Source of the DNA: Candidatus Poseidonia alphae
GTDB taxonomy: Archaea > Thermoplasmatota > Poseidoniia > Poseidoniales > Poseidoniaceae
Assembly (NCBI GenBank): GCA_002505405.1
Contig: DAVD01000050.1
Span: forward strand, 3,026 to 28,124
Direction of reading: 5' to 3'
Length of the DNA: 25,099 nucleotides
Shown: positions 5,895 to 13,752 of the stretch, piece after piece
Position numbering within the stretch: position 1 is the stretch's first letter
Layout: each line of letters opens with the position of its first letter
Made by a program: the position numbers and the translations under genes
The notes under the pieces: model-generated
What the model was told of the DNA's origin: nothing
Database searches by the model: none
What the model saw: only the letters and a program-made list of their open reading frames with translations

Positions 5895-8048
5895 ATGAAA
5901 GGCATGAGTGACGAAAATACTGAAGCGAAATGTCCAGTAATGCACGGTGCAATAAGCGCGCCAAGTACTGGGATGAAGAACAACGATTGGTGGCCAAACC
6001 AACTAAATTTGGCAATCTTACATCAACACGATAGGAAATCAAATCCAATGGATGAGAATTTCGTATACAAGGATGCATTTGAATCAATGGATTATGCTGC
6101 CATGAAGAAAGACCTTCATGCGTTAATGACCGATAGCCAAGACTGGTGGCCTGCTGACTACGGCCATTATGGGCCGTTCTTTATTCGTATGACCTGGCAC
6201 GCTGCTGGAACGTACCGAATCGGTGATGGTCGTGGTGGAGCTAGCACTGGAGCACAACGTTTTGCTCCGCTCAACAGTTGGCCAGATAACGGGAACCTCG
6301 ACAAAGCCCGACGTCTGCTTTGGCCCGTTAAGCAAAAGTACGGTAACAAAATCAGTTGGGCTGACCTTTTGGTGTTGGCCGGTATTGTTGCAATTGAATC
6401 AATGGGTGGACCGGTCTTCGGATTCGGAGGCGGACGTCCCGATATTTGGCATCCTGAAGAAGACATCTATTGGGGTGCAGAAGACGAGTGGCTTGGTGAC
6501 GACCGATATGGCGACACACGCCAATCTCTTGACAATCCTCTCGCTGCTGTCCAAATGGGACTGATCTACGTTAATCCTGAAGGTCCAAATTCAAACCCCG
6601 ACCCCCTCTTGAGCGCTCAAGATATTCGAGAAACCTTTGCCCGTATGGCAATGGATGACGCTGAAACCGTCGCACTTACCGCTGGTGGCCACACCTTTGG
6701 GAAAGCCCACGGTGCAGGCGATGCTGGACAGGTTGGTTCTGAACCTGAAGGTTCTTCGATTGAAGAGCAAGGATTTGGATGGGCAAATACTCACGGGTCT
6801 GGAAAAGGCCGCGACACCATCACCAGTGGAATTGAAGGTGCATGGACTGCAAACCCCACCCAATGGGACAACGGTTACTTTGACCTCCTGTTCAAGCATG
6901 AAGATTCTTGGACGCTTGTTAAGAGTCCTGCGGGTGCAAACCAGTGGACTCCAGCAAACCCAGACGCTGAAGACATGGCTCCGGATGCTGAAGACGCTTC
7001 AATCAAGGTTCCTACCATGATGACCACCGCTGATATGGCAATGATTCGAGACCCCGAATACCGGAAGATCTCCAAACATTTCCATGAGAACCCAGAAGAA
7101 TTTGGCGATGCGTTCGCTCGTGCGTGGTTCAAACTCCTTCACCGCGACATGGGGCCAAAGTCCCGTTACCTCGGGCCTGATGTGCCTTCTGAAGAGCTCA
7201 TTTGGCAGGATCCTGTCCCCTCTGGAAGCACATCGTACGATGTTTCCGCATTGAAGCAAGCCATCAAGTCGTCCGGTCTTTCGGTTTCAGAGATGGTTGA
7301 GACCGCTTGGGCAAGTGCATCCACTTACCGTGGCTCTGATATGCGCGGCGGTGCAAACGGGGCACGAATTCGTTTGTCTCCTCAGAAGGACTGGGCAGCC
7401 AACAAACCTGAACAACTTGCTAAGGTTCTCGCTGCACTTACTCCTCTTGCCGAATCTCACGGTGCAAGCGTTGCAGACACGATTGTCCTAGCAGGTAACG
7501 TTGGTATTGAGATGGCATCTGGAGTTGAAGTTCCATTCTTGCCCGGCCGTGGAGACGCAAGCGATGCTCAAACCGATGTTGGCTCCTTTGCTGTTCTTGA
7601 ACCTGTATCGGATGGTTTCAGAAACTTTTTGTTGAAGAACTACAGCGTCAGTCCAGAAGAAATGATGCTCGATAAGGCTCAACTGCTTGGTTTGTCCGCT
7701 CCCGAGATGACCGTTCTTGTTGGTGGTCTCCGCTCAATGGGCGTGAGTTCCGATGACCGTGGAATATTTGGTGATAACACAAACCTCTCCAATGAATTCT
7801 TCGCGACCCTCATGGACATGAATGTGCAATGGAAGGCAACTGGCAGCAACTCGTACGAAGCAAAGGACCGCTCCAGTGGAGAGATCGTTCGTCGGGCAAC
7901 CCGGTACGACCTCGTATTCGGAAGCAACTCCCAACTTCGTGCTATCGCTGAGGTCTATGCTCAAGATGACAACGGGGAGAAGTTCGTCTCCGACTTCATT
8001 CATGCATGGAATAAGGTCATGAACGCAGACCGTTTTGACCTTGCTTGA
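5895..8048 (+). CDS. katG: Catalase-peroxidase KatG
   Basis: The 717-aa bifunctional haem catalase-peroxidase is full length, with the duplicated class I peroxidase architecture. The distal site is Arg98, Trp101 and His102 (RMTWHAAGTYR). The proximal haem ligand is His266 (GGHTFGKAHG). The Met-Tyr-Trp cross-link unique to KatG is predicted from Trp101, Tyr225 (MGLIYVNPEGP) and Met251 (FARMAMDD); spacing matches the well-studied mycobacterial enzyme within a few residues. ITSGIE, the region of the Ser linked to isoniazid resistance, is also conserved. No signal peptide is seen, so it should be cytoplasmic. ATGs at 5895 and 5904 are both possible; 5895 has GAGG 7 nt upstream. A peroxiredoxin follows after 40 bp, pointing to a peroxide-detoxification unit. 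KatG in archaea is generally regarded as transferred from bacteria. Confidence 0.98.
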   Translation: MKGMSDENTEAKCPVMHGAISAPSTGMKNNDWWPNQLNLAILHQHDRKSNPMDENFVYKDAFESMDYAAMKKDLHALMTDSQDWWPADYGHYGPFFIRMTWHAAGTYRIGDGRGGASTGAQRFAPLNSWPDNGNLDKARRLLWPVKQKYGNKISWADLLVLAGIVAIESMGGPVFGFGGGRPDIWHPEEDIYWGAEDEWLGDDRYGDTRQSLDNPLAAVQMGLIYVNPEGPNSNPDPLLSAQDIRETFARMAMDDAETVALTAGGHTFGKAHGAGDAGQVGSEPEGSSIEEQGFGWANTHGSGKGRDTITSGIEGAWTANPTQWDNGYFDLLFKHEDSWTLVKSPAGANQWTPANPDAEDMAPDAEDASIKVPTMMTTADMAMIRDPEYRKISKHFHENPEEFGDAFARAWFKLLHRDMGPKSRYLGPDVPSEELIWQDPVPSGSTSYDVSALKQAIKSSGLSVSEMVETAWASASTYRGSDMRGGANGARIRLSPQKDWAANKPEQLAKVLAALTPLAESHGASVADTIVLAGNVGIEMASGVEVPFLPGRGDASDAQTDVGSFAVLEPVSDGFRNFLLKNYSVSPEEMMLDKAQLLGLSAPEMTVLVGGLRSMGVSSDDRGIFGDNTNLSNEFFATLMDMNVQWKATGSNSYEAKDRSSGEIVRRATRYDLVFGSNSQLRAIAEVYAQDDNGEKFVSDFIHAWNKVMNADRFDLA

Positions 8049-8049
8049 A

Positions 8050-8070
8050 CGGCGTAACAGATATACGCCG
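8050..8070 (+). terminator. Hairpin between katG and the peroxiredoxin gene
   Basis: CGGCGTA at 8050-8056 and TACGCCG at 8064-8070 form a perfect 7-bp GC-rich stem with a 7-nt loop, starting 2 nt after the katG stop codon. No T-run follows. It could separate katG and peroxiredoxin expression levels by partial termination or processing, or protect the katG 3' end. Confidence 0.5.
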
Positions 8071-8088
8071 GCGCTGAGTGGAATTGAT

Positions 8089-8556
8089 ATGGTCAATATC
8101 GGAGACACTGCCCCAGCCTTCACCCTGAAAAACACAGAAAAGAGTGACGTTAGCCTTGCTGACTACAGCGGTCAAACCGTTATTCTAGCCTTTTATCCTG
8201 GTGCTTTCACTGGTGTTTGCGACAAAGAGATGTGTGCGTTCCAAGAGAACCTTGCTAAACTTAACGGCGCCAATGCAACCGTTCTTGGAATCAGTGTTGA
8301 CTCCCCTTGGGCCAATGCCGAGTTCGCTCGAAAATACAGTCTGGATTTCCCGTTGCTCTCAGACCTTGACAGAGATGTCGTCAAAGCATACGATGCAGCA
8401 TTTGTCGGACTTGGTGGCATTGAAGGCTACATGTCTGCGAACAGAGTCGTCATCGTAGTTGGTGGCAATGGAGTCGTCCAATATCGCTGGGTTGCTGAAA
8501 ACCCAGGTGTTGAACCAGACTACGACGCAGTCGTTACCTTGGCCTCATCGCTTTGA
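8089..8556 (+). CDS. Peroxiredoxin (AhpC/TSA family, PrxQ/AhpE-like)
   Basis: The 155-aa thiol peroxidase reduces peroxides. The peroxidatic-cysteine motif PGAFTGVC places the peroxidatic Cys at 44 (with Thr41), and a second Cys at 49 (CDKEMC) could resolve an intramolecular disulfide as in PrxQ-type enzymes. The core begins with the usual GDTAPAFTL strand, which fixes the start at the ATG at 8089; the longer frame from 8035 overlaps the end of katG and adds a non-conserved leader. No export signal is visible. It lies directly after katG, so it probably belongs to the same oxidant response. The reductant (thioredoxin-like or other) is not in the window. Confidence 0.93.
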   Translation: MVNIGDTAPAFTLKNTEKSDVSLADYSGQTVILAFYPGAFTGVCDKEMCAFQENLAKLNGANATVLGISVDSPWANAEFARKYSLDFPLLSDLDRDVVKAYDAAFVGLGGIEGYMSANRVVIVVGGNGVVQYRWVAENPGVEPDYDAVVTLASSL

Positions 8557-8583
8557 ACGTTTGACTGTTGAGAGGGGTTGGTT

Positions 8584-8961
8584 ATGGAAGATATTCTTCC
8601 CAAGATTACTCTTGTGAAGCAGCGAGAAATTGGTGCTGGTCCAACCGATGATGCATCGTTGGGTTTGGATCAAACCCTCCAAATGTTGTGTTCATTCTAC
8701 ACTCTTGAGGACTTGGGCAGCTTTCTTTCGAGTGAGATGTTCGAACAATACGGTCGCTCGGGAGATGCTTGGGTCGTTCTAGAACTTGGAATCTACAAGG
8801 AACATACGAAGACCATCGAGATGATTCCTTCTGCTGAAGGTTTTCTTCTTGCTGATGTCCTTCAGTCGGACGTTTTTGAAGGAAATGTTTGGCGGGGGGA
8901 GCTCGTTTCTGATTTGCTGGAAGCCATTAAAAAATGGCATGGTGTTCTAGGTTTGAGTTAA
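8584..8961 (+). CDS. Conserved-looking small unknown protein
   Basis: The 125-aa soluble acidic protein is not recognised. It has no membrane segment and a mix of predicted helix and strand (for example TLQMLCSFYTLEDLGSFLSS, then GDAWVVLELGIYKEHTKTIE), ending in an amphipathic helix LLEAIKKWHGVLGLS. The ATG at 8584 is preferred over the TTG at 8578; GAGGGG ends about 6 nt before it. It follows the peroxiredoxin by 27 bp on the same strand, so it may be co-transcribed with it and connected to oxidative stress by context only. Confidence 0.6.
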   Translation: MEDILPKITLVKQREIGAGPTDDASLGLDQTLQMLCSFYTLEDLGSFLSSEMFEQYGRSGDAWVVLELGIYKEHTKTIEMIPSAEGFLLADVLQSDVFEGNVWRGELVSDLLEAIKKWHGVLGLS

Positions 8962-9044
8962 TCTCAATAGACGATCGGGGTTCAATTGGACCGCTGCCGG
9001 TTACGGTATACACTCCAACCTATTTGTTGTGACACCTTCGTGTA

Positions 9045-10313
9045 TTAGCCCGTTTTTTGGATGGCTCTTTCAAACACTGCAGTGTAATCTGAAGCGTTAT
9101 GCTCGTAGGTATATTTCGAAAGCACACGTTCTCTGCCCAATAGTGCAGAACTTGCAGTCTGATGACTGGATAACATCTCGTTTACACATCGTGCTAAATC
9201 AGAAGGGTCTCCTCTTTTGAATAAACCACCAACTGAAGAATCCACCATCTCAGTCAATGGCTCTTGGTCAACGGTTGCTACTGGGGTACCGCTTGCAAGG
9301 GATTCAAGTGGAATTAATCCCTGTCCTTCGTAGTATGAAGGATAGACTACAAGGTCTGCTGAACGGAAATGTTGAGCTAATTCATCGAATGATAGGCTGC
9401 TTTGAATATGGATTGATTCTGATATGCCAAGTTTTCTAGCATTTTTCTCTAAACTTGATTTCATGTGACCTCGGCCAACGATCACCAATTTTGCACCCGG
9501 ATTTTCTGCGAGAATTTCGGGCATAGCTCGTAGTAAAGTCATGTATCCTTTGCGTGCAACCAATCTTCCGACTGCAAGTAACATGGGAGTATTCGTTTCT
9601 GCTGAGTAAGACAACGCTTCATGGTCACCACAACCGTATTGGGTTCTGATACGTTCATGCTCGAGTTGCTCTGCTTCAGCGTCCATATTTGGTGGACGGA
9701 AAACTTTGTGATCGCACCCCCAAAGGATTACCTCGCAATCGAAGTTTGCTTCCGGACGATACCATTGTTTAAACTCCTTGAGCGTGGATTGGGAATTTGA
9801 AACACAGATACTGGACTCCAAAATCCCCGCTCTTTCGTATCGAGAATACCATCCGGCCGTAGTTAGAATTGCGAGGTCATTCGGATTTCTCCATGTCGCA
9901 GACTCTCTGGCCGCGGCTGCTCTTTTCACGCCCTCTTTCTCTCCTAACCAAGAACCGTGTAGACACGACACTACTGGAGCAATATTATTCTGCAACCACC
10001 TGAACTCTTTCCTTTTCCAAGATACCAAGGGGAGATGGGCATTGATAACATCAATTGGTTTTTCTGAATGAAGATTTTTCAAAGCCTTAATTGCGCTTTT
10101 TCCATATGAGCGAGTGAACGCCATAGGCAGTCGAGCCCAGCGAACTGGAACCACATCTACTCCTTCTTGAGAAGGCACATTTTCCGGGTGAGAGCGGGTG
10201 ATAATTGTTACCTGATGCCCCAATTGGACAAAGTGTCCAGCAAGATGGAAAACCACTGAACCAATTCCTCCCCAACGGGGCGGATATTCACCTGACACTA
10301 TCGCAATGTGCAT
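9045..10313 (-). CDS. Glycosyltransferase family 4 (GT-B fold)
   Basis: The 422-aa enzyme probably transfers a sugar from a nucleotide-sugar donor to a glycan or lipid carrier. The N-terminal Rossmann-like half opens with MHIAIVSGEYPPRWGGIG, whose Gly-rich loop is typical of GT4. The C-terminal donor-binding half contains VGRLVARKG (249-255) and the E-x7-E motif EGQGLIPLE (Glu329, Glu337) followed by SGTPVATVD. The ATG at 10313 is chosen because the fold starts immediately there; the frame upstream adds 14 unrelated residues. The protein is cytoplasmic or peripheral. It is divergent from a degraded GT2 gene starting 26 bp away, so this was probably once a larger surface-glycan locus. Confidence 0.93.
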   Translation of the reverse strand: MHIAIVSGEYPPRWGGIGSVVFHLAGHFVQLGHQVTIITRSHPENVPSQEGVDVVPVRWARLPMAFTRSYGKSAIKALKNLHSEKPIDVINAHLPLVSWKRKEFRWLQNNIAPVVSCLHGSWLGEKEGVKRAAAARESATWRNPNDLAILTTAGWYSRYERAGILESSICVSNSQSTLKEFKQWYRPEANFDCEVILWGCDHKVFRPPNMDAEAEQLEHERIRTQYGCGDHEALSYSAETNTPMLLAVGRLVARKGYMTLLRAMPEILAENPGAKLVIVGRGHMKSSLEKNARKLGISESIHIQSSLSFDELAQHFRSADLVVYPSYYEGQGLIPLESLASGTPVATVDQEPLTEMVDSSVGGLFKRGDPSDLARCVNEMLSSHQTASSALLGRERVLSKYTYEHNASDYTAVFERAIQKTG

Positions 10314-10339
10314 GTCGAACAAACACCCCACTTGGTAAT

Positions 10340-10547
10340 ATGATAAATAATCCAAGGGATAGATGGCGTCAAATGAAAAGATTGAATCAAGGTGCTGTGG
10401 CGGACAAATTGCCGGTGTCTATCACCATCATTCTTCCACCTCGTAATGAAGAGGAAGCCCCTGGTCCAACCGTAGATTCAATCCATCGAGATTCCGTTTG
10501 ATGAATTGGAGATCATGATTGTTGATGGTTCGGACGAACCTCAATAG
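10340..10547 (+). pseudogene. Frameshifted, truncated GT2 glycosyltransferase relic
   Basis: Frame 1 (10340-10501) gives a leader and then VSITIILPPRNEEEAPGPTV, which resembles the first strand and loop of family 2 glycosyltransferases (usual form: VSVIIPxxNEExxIGxTL). It ends at TGA after DSIHRDSV. A different frame then reads IPFDELEIMIVDGSDEPQ and stops at TAG (10545-10547), matching the second conserved strand (E-I-x-V-V-D-x-S-S). The two halves join by a frameshift near 10484-10491. The remaining roughly 200 codons of a normal GT2, including the DxD region, are missing. The relic abuts the convergent dimethylargininase-like gene. A sequencing error could explain the frameshift but not the missing C-terminal part. 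Confidence 0.65.
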
Positions 10548-11371
10548 AAGATGGAGCAGCAGGTCAGTGACCCATCCGCTGCACGGATTTCGCTCATGTC
10601 CACCCTGATGATTTCAAAACCACGATTGGCGAGTTCGGCCTCAACGGTTGGGTATCCGTCGGCGATGATTACCTTGTTTCCCGGCAAACCAATGGTATTG
10701 CACCCGTAGGCTTCCTCTGCGGGCATCCAAACGACTTCGCACCCTTCTGGAAGTTCACCGAACGCATCTTTTGAAAGATAGCCTTCGGGGGCCATGATGA
10801 GTTGGTCGGTTGGTGTAGAGCTGATGCTTGTCAAGTGGAGGGCGTGGCCTGGAATGTCGATGATTCGTAACTCATAATCAAAGAAATCGAGCAAACTTTT
10901 GAGGGCTGCAATTCCTAAATCGTTGGTCCGAGACGAACGCCCCACGAAAAAGAGGTTACCAAGTCGGATGATGTCGCCGCCGTCCATTCGTGCATCGCCG
11001 CCCATGGTGCATGTTTGGATCCCTTCAAGGGACTCCATGAGGAAGTTTGCAATCGGAGGTTGTTCGGCAACACGGCTTGGATGACCGGGCGTTGGAAGAA
11101 GAATATGGCTGTCAATAACAACCGCTTGATCCTCAACAAACATGCAGTCGGGATGGTTGTGGTCGGCTTCTAAGAGGGTGACTTCAACGCCATGTTGGCG
11201 AAGAAGATGGCAGTATTGTTCGTGTTGTTGGCGGGCAAGGGCAACGTCCGTTGGCCCGTTTCCAAAATAGCCGGCAAGCGCCTCCGTGTAGGAGTCGGGA
11301 ACACTGCGGACCAGGGCGCGTGCCTTCTGGTCCAACCGTACGGTTGCCATGATTGTTCGGACGATGGGCAT
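10541..11371 (-). CDS. Dimethylargininase-like amidinohydrolase (DDAH/arginine deiminase superfamily)
   Basis: The 276-aa enzyme belongs to the guanidino-group-modifying superfamily. Members hydrolyse methylated arginine to citrulline plus a methylamine, or arginine to citrulline. The DDAH-type pattern is clear: FVEDQAVV (substrate-guanidine acid), GGDARMDGGD, ALHLTS with the catalytic His, and a C-terminal LTCCS with the nucleophilic Cys in the pair Cys271-Cys272. Full length for DDAH. An alternative start is Met8 (11350). It converges on the GT2 relic, overlapping its last bases, and is divergent from the first M28 gene. Whether the true substrate is dimethylarginine or another guanidino compound cannot be told from sequence. 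Confidence 0.88.
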   Translation of the reverse strand: MPIVRTIMATVRLDQKARALVRSVPDSYTEALAGYFGNGPTDVALARQQHEQYCHLLRQHGVEVTLLEADHNHPDCMFVEDQAVVIDSHILLPTPGHPSRVAEQPPIANFLMESLEGIQTCTMGGDARMDGGDIIRLGNLFFVGRSSRTNDLGIAALKSLLDFFDYELRIIDIPGHALHLTSISSTPTDQLIMAPEGYLSKDAFGELPEGCEVVWMPAEEAYGCNTIGLPGNKVIIADGYPTVEAELANRGFEIIRVDMSEIRAADGSLTCCSIFY

Positions 11372-11480
11372 TTCTTAACTGTTCGCCTTTTTACGGAATT
11401 CGTTTTCCGTTGAGTGGAAAGGGTTTTCCGGCGTATTTGTTGGGCTCAGTAAAACTGTAACATTCAACAGGGAGGGCGGT

Positions 11481-13091
11481 TTGGCCAATGACATGCTGAG
11501 TTTGAGATTGAATGCGTTTGGCCTCATCGCTCTTATGTTAATGGCGCCCTTGGCCGGTTGTTTTGGAGAAGATGATGGTGAAAAGGTTCGTGCCTCTTCA
11601 CTCACTGTTGTTGAAGCGGATTCCCTCGAAGGTGGGATGTGGCAAACCATTGTCCTAAAGTCATCGCAAGACCTCGCAGTCTTCCTTCCATACTTCGTCC
11701 AAGACCCGGGATCCTTGCGAGCTCAGAACGGAACCGTGTTGGACATGTCTGAAGGGTCGAGTGTTGAAATCAGCATCCTCCTTCCCCCACGAAATCCTGA
11801 CATCGTGTTCCTCGTTGGCGAGTACAGCCGAACCGATTGGCCCATCCGTGCCGCAGATGAATCGTGGATGGATTGGATCGAAGACGGTTCAAAGGGGTCT
11901 TCAGTTCAAGTCACTGATAATGAAGATGAAGGCGGTTTGTGGCCGTGGGTCGTCCCAGGAAATTCAACTGGAGGAGAGGTCGCTCACCTTCATTTGACAA
12001 CAGAGCGCCCACAGCGCTCCGACCTCACCGAAGAAAATGGAGTCGGTGCAAGCGAGGGTTGGGTCAACGGAAGAGATGTCTACGAATGGGTGGATTTCAT
12101 CACCGATGAAACAGCAGATCCGTTGGACCCGGCTGATGGCGCCGTTGGCTTCCTTGACCGATGGATTGGTAACGGCAACCCCGGCTACGAAGATGCAATC
12201 ACGTATTTCGAAGGCGTCATGGTTGGATACGGTTTGGACGTGCAAGTTCACCGCTTCCAGTCCGGCACCCTTTGGGCAGTCAACATCTGCGCGTACAAAA
12301 CCGGTACAGTTTATCCCGACGAGTGGTTGGTCTTCGGTGCTCATTTTGATGTCGCCCCCTACGCCACGCCCCCTACTGCCGTTATTCCTGGAACTGAACA
12401 ACAGGGGTATGGGACCCGAACGGGTGCTTATGACAACGCAGCAGGGTCTTCGATGGTCCTCTCAACCGCAAAGGTTCTCGCTGACTTTGACGCTCGCCGA
12501 ACGATGGTGTTCTGCTTGTGGTCTTCGGAAGAAGAAGGGCTCTGGGGCTCAAGTGCGTTTGCTGGCGACCTGCCTGCAGGTGTGACCGTGAGCAACTATC
12601 TCAATCTCGACATGGCTGGTATCAACTACCCTGGCGACTTTGCACTCTCTGTCTATCTCGGACCAGATGGCACGGGTGATGTCATCGACCAGAAGGGCAT
12701 GTACCATCTCGCTGAATGGATCGGTGCAGACGCGTTTAACCTCGCAGACCAAATTGAAAACGGACGTGAGGAGTGGGCTAATGGTGGAGAAAGTCCACTG
12801 TGGGAAAACAACTACAAAGACACCGTCGCAATCTACGAAAGCCCCACTGCAAGGAGCGACCACGATTCGTTCCAGCAAATTGGTGTTGCAACCCTTGGAT
12901 GGAACGGTGTTGTTGATGGTTATCCTTGCTACCACAAGACGTGTGACAAACTCGCAACCATGGAGGAATACATGACTACCGATAACGCAACCGGTGAAGC
13001 AAATCTCGTTCATTCGTGGGACATTGTCACGTGGTGGGCAGTCTATGCATTCCTGCACATGGACCAGACCCCGGTGCCCAATGAATTGTGA
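11481..13091 (+). CDS. M28-family zinc aminopeptidase lipoprotein (paralogue 1)
   Basis: The 536-aa exported peptidase is anchored as a lipoprotein. The signal peptide ends in the lipobox LAGC (Cys27), followed by an acidic stretch GEDDGE. A beta-rich N-terminal domain (about 35-200) precedes the M28 catalytic domain, whose two-zinc ligand set is complete: His288 (GAHFDV), bridging Asp318 (GAYDNAAG), Glu350/Glu351 (SSEEEG, catalytic base and ligand), Asp377 (NLDMAG) and His461 (RSDHDSF). It probably trims peptides outside the cell. The TTG at 11481 has GGAGG 5 nt upstream; the ATG at 11493 is the alternative. It is clearly homologous along its length to the protein at 16475-18202. It converges with the Sco1 gene with a 4-bp gap. 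Confidence 0.93.
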   Translation: MANDMLSLRLNAFGLIALMLMAPLAGCFGEDDGEKVRASSLTVVEADSLEGGMWQTIVLKSSQDLAVFLPYFVQDPGSLRAQNGTVLDMSEGSSVEISILLPPRNPDIVFLVGEYSRTDWPIRAADESWMDWIEDGSKGSSVQVTDNEDEGGLWPWVVPGNSTGGEVAHLHLTTERPQRSDLTEENGVGASEGWVNGRDVYEWVDFITDETADPLDPADGAVGFLDRWIGNGNPGYEDAITYFEGVMVGYGLDVQVHRFQSGTLWAVNICAYKTGTVYPDEWLVFGAHFDVAPYATPPTAVIPGTEQQGYGTRTGAYDNAAGSSMVLSTAKVLADFDARRTMVFCLWSSEEEGLWGSSAFAGDLPAGVTVSNYLNLDMAGINYPGDFALSVYLGPDGTGDVIDQKGMYHLAEWIGADAFNLADQIENGREEWANGGESPLWENNYKDTVAIYESPTARSDHDSFQQIGVATLGWNGVVDGYPCYHKTCDKLATMEEYMTTDNATGEANLVHSWDIVTWWAVYAFLHMDQTPVPNEL

Positions 13092-13095
13092 ACCA

Positions 13096-13743
13096 TCACG
13101 ACTCAATCAAATATCGAAGGTCATCAAGGAAGAGGTCGAGTACCCAGTCGTTATCGCCCCACCAAACGCGTTGGTCCCCGTGGCGGTCAATCAATACGGT
13201 TCCAGTTGAATGATTGACGTTGTAGTCATCGGGATGGTGGCGGGCCGTTGTGTTGTTTTGATTTTCTTCTATTTGCAGCCCTACGCCAAAATTCATCCAA
13301 ACTGCATTCATGGCCGTCATTGCTGGAGCGTTGTCTTCCGAGGAATTGGTCGTGAGGTGAGTCCAATTGGAATTGGTTCCTGTTTTCCACTCGTGAAGGG
13401 TACTGACATTGTCCCTCCATGGGTCAACGGTTATGGTGAGAAACGTGGTTGAATTCTTCTCGTCAGGAGTAAGTTGGGATTGAACCCATTTCATGTTGTG
13501 CGTCACAATAGGGCAGATGTCGATGCAGTTGGTAAACAAAAAGGCGACAACTACGGTTGTGTTTTGTGCTTCTTCAGAAAAGGTCCACGGTGTGTTTTCA
13601 CTTGTAGTGAGGGTGAAATCGTTAACAAACTCTGCTTCAATGATGACCCCGTTTGGGTCCCACTCAGACACTTGGTCGGGAGAAGTGCAACCCGCTAGAA
13701 GAAGGATGAGGCAAAGCAGCAGCGTCAATATCGTATTCTTCAT
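13096..13743 (-). CDS. Sco1/SenC-family thioredoxin-fold lipoprotein
   Basis: The 215-aa exported protein has the lipobox LLAGC (Cys19) after a short hydrophobic signal. Its thioredoxin-like domain contains TNCIDICP (Cys73, Cys77) and a distal His178 (NVNHSTGTVLID). This is the Cys-x3-Cys plus His set that binds copper in Sco proteins, which assist assembly of the CuA site of haem-copper oxidases or act as extracytoplasmic thiol reductases. Many Asn-x-Ser/Thr sites could carry N-glycans. It is downstream of the LVIVD gene by 9 bp and therefore probably co-transcribed with it. No cytochrome oxidase gene is visible in the window. Confidence 0.92.
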   Translation of the reverse strand: MKNTILTLLLCLILLLAGCTSPDQVSEWDPNGVIIEAEFVNDFTLTTSENTPWTFSEEAQNTTVVVAFLFTNCIDICPIVTHNMKWVQSQLTPDEKNSTTFLTITVDPWRDNVSTLHEWKTGTNSNWTHLTTNSSEDNAPAMTAMNAVWMNFGVGLQIEENQNNTTARHHPDDYNVNHSTGTVLIDRHGDQRVWWGDNDWVLDLFLDDLRYLIES

Positions 13744-13752
13744 ATCATCACT

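Noticed and set aside
5895..8048. Reading the window as bacterial because of KatG, GST and SDR
   Set aside because: AlaX-M, the GGR/FixC-like flavoprotein with ferredoxin, CPSF-like nuclease, TATA-like boxes and CFGEDD lipoproteins fit MGII archaea better; KatG is known to have spread to archaea. A bacterial origin is not formally excluded.
8983..9000. tRNA T-arm-like GGGGTTCAATTGGACC
   Set aside because: The stem does not pair as a T-arm, and no acceptor, D-arm or anticodon arm can be built around it.
12037..12585. 182-aa plus-strand frame inside the first M28 gene
   Set aside because: Overlaps the catalytic domain of a gene with every zinc ligand intact; composition is typical of an out-of-frame read.
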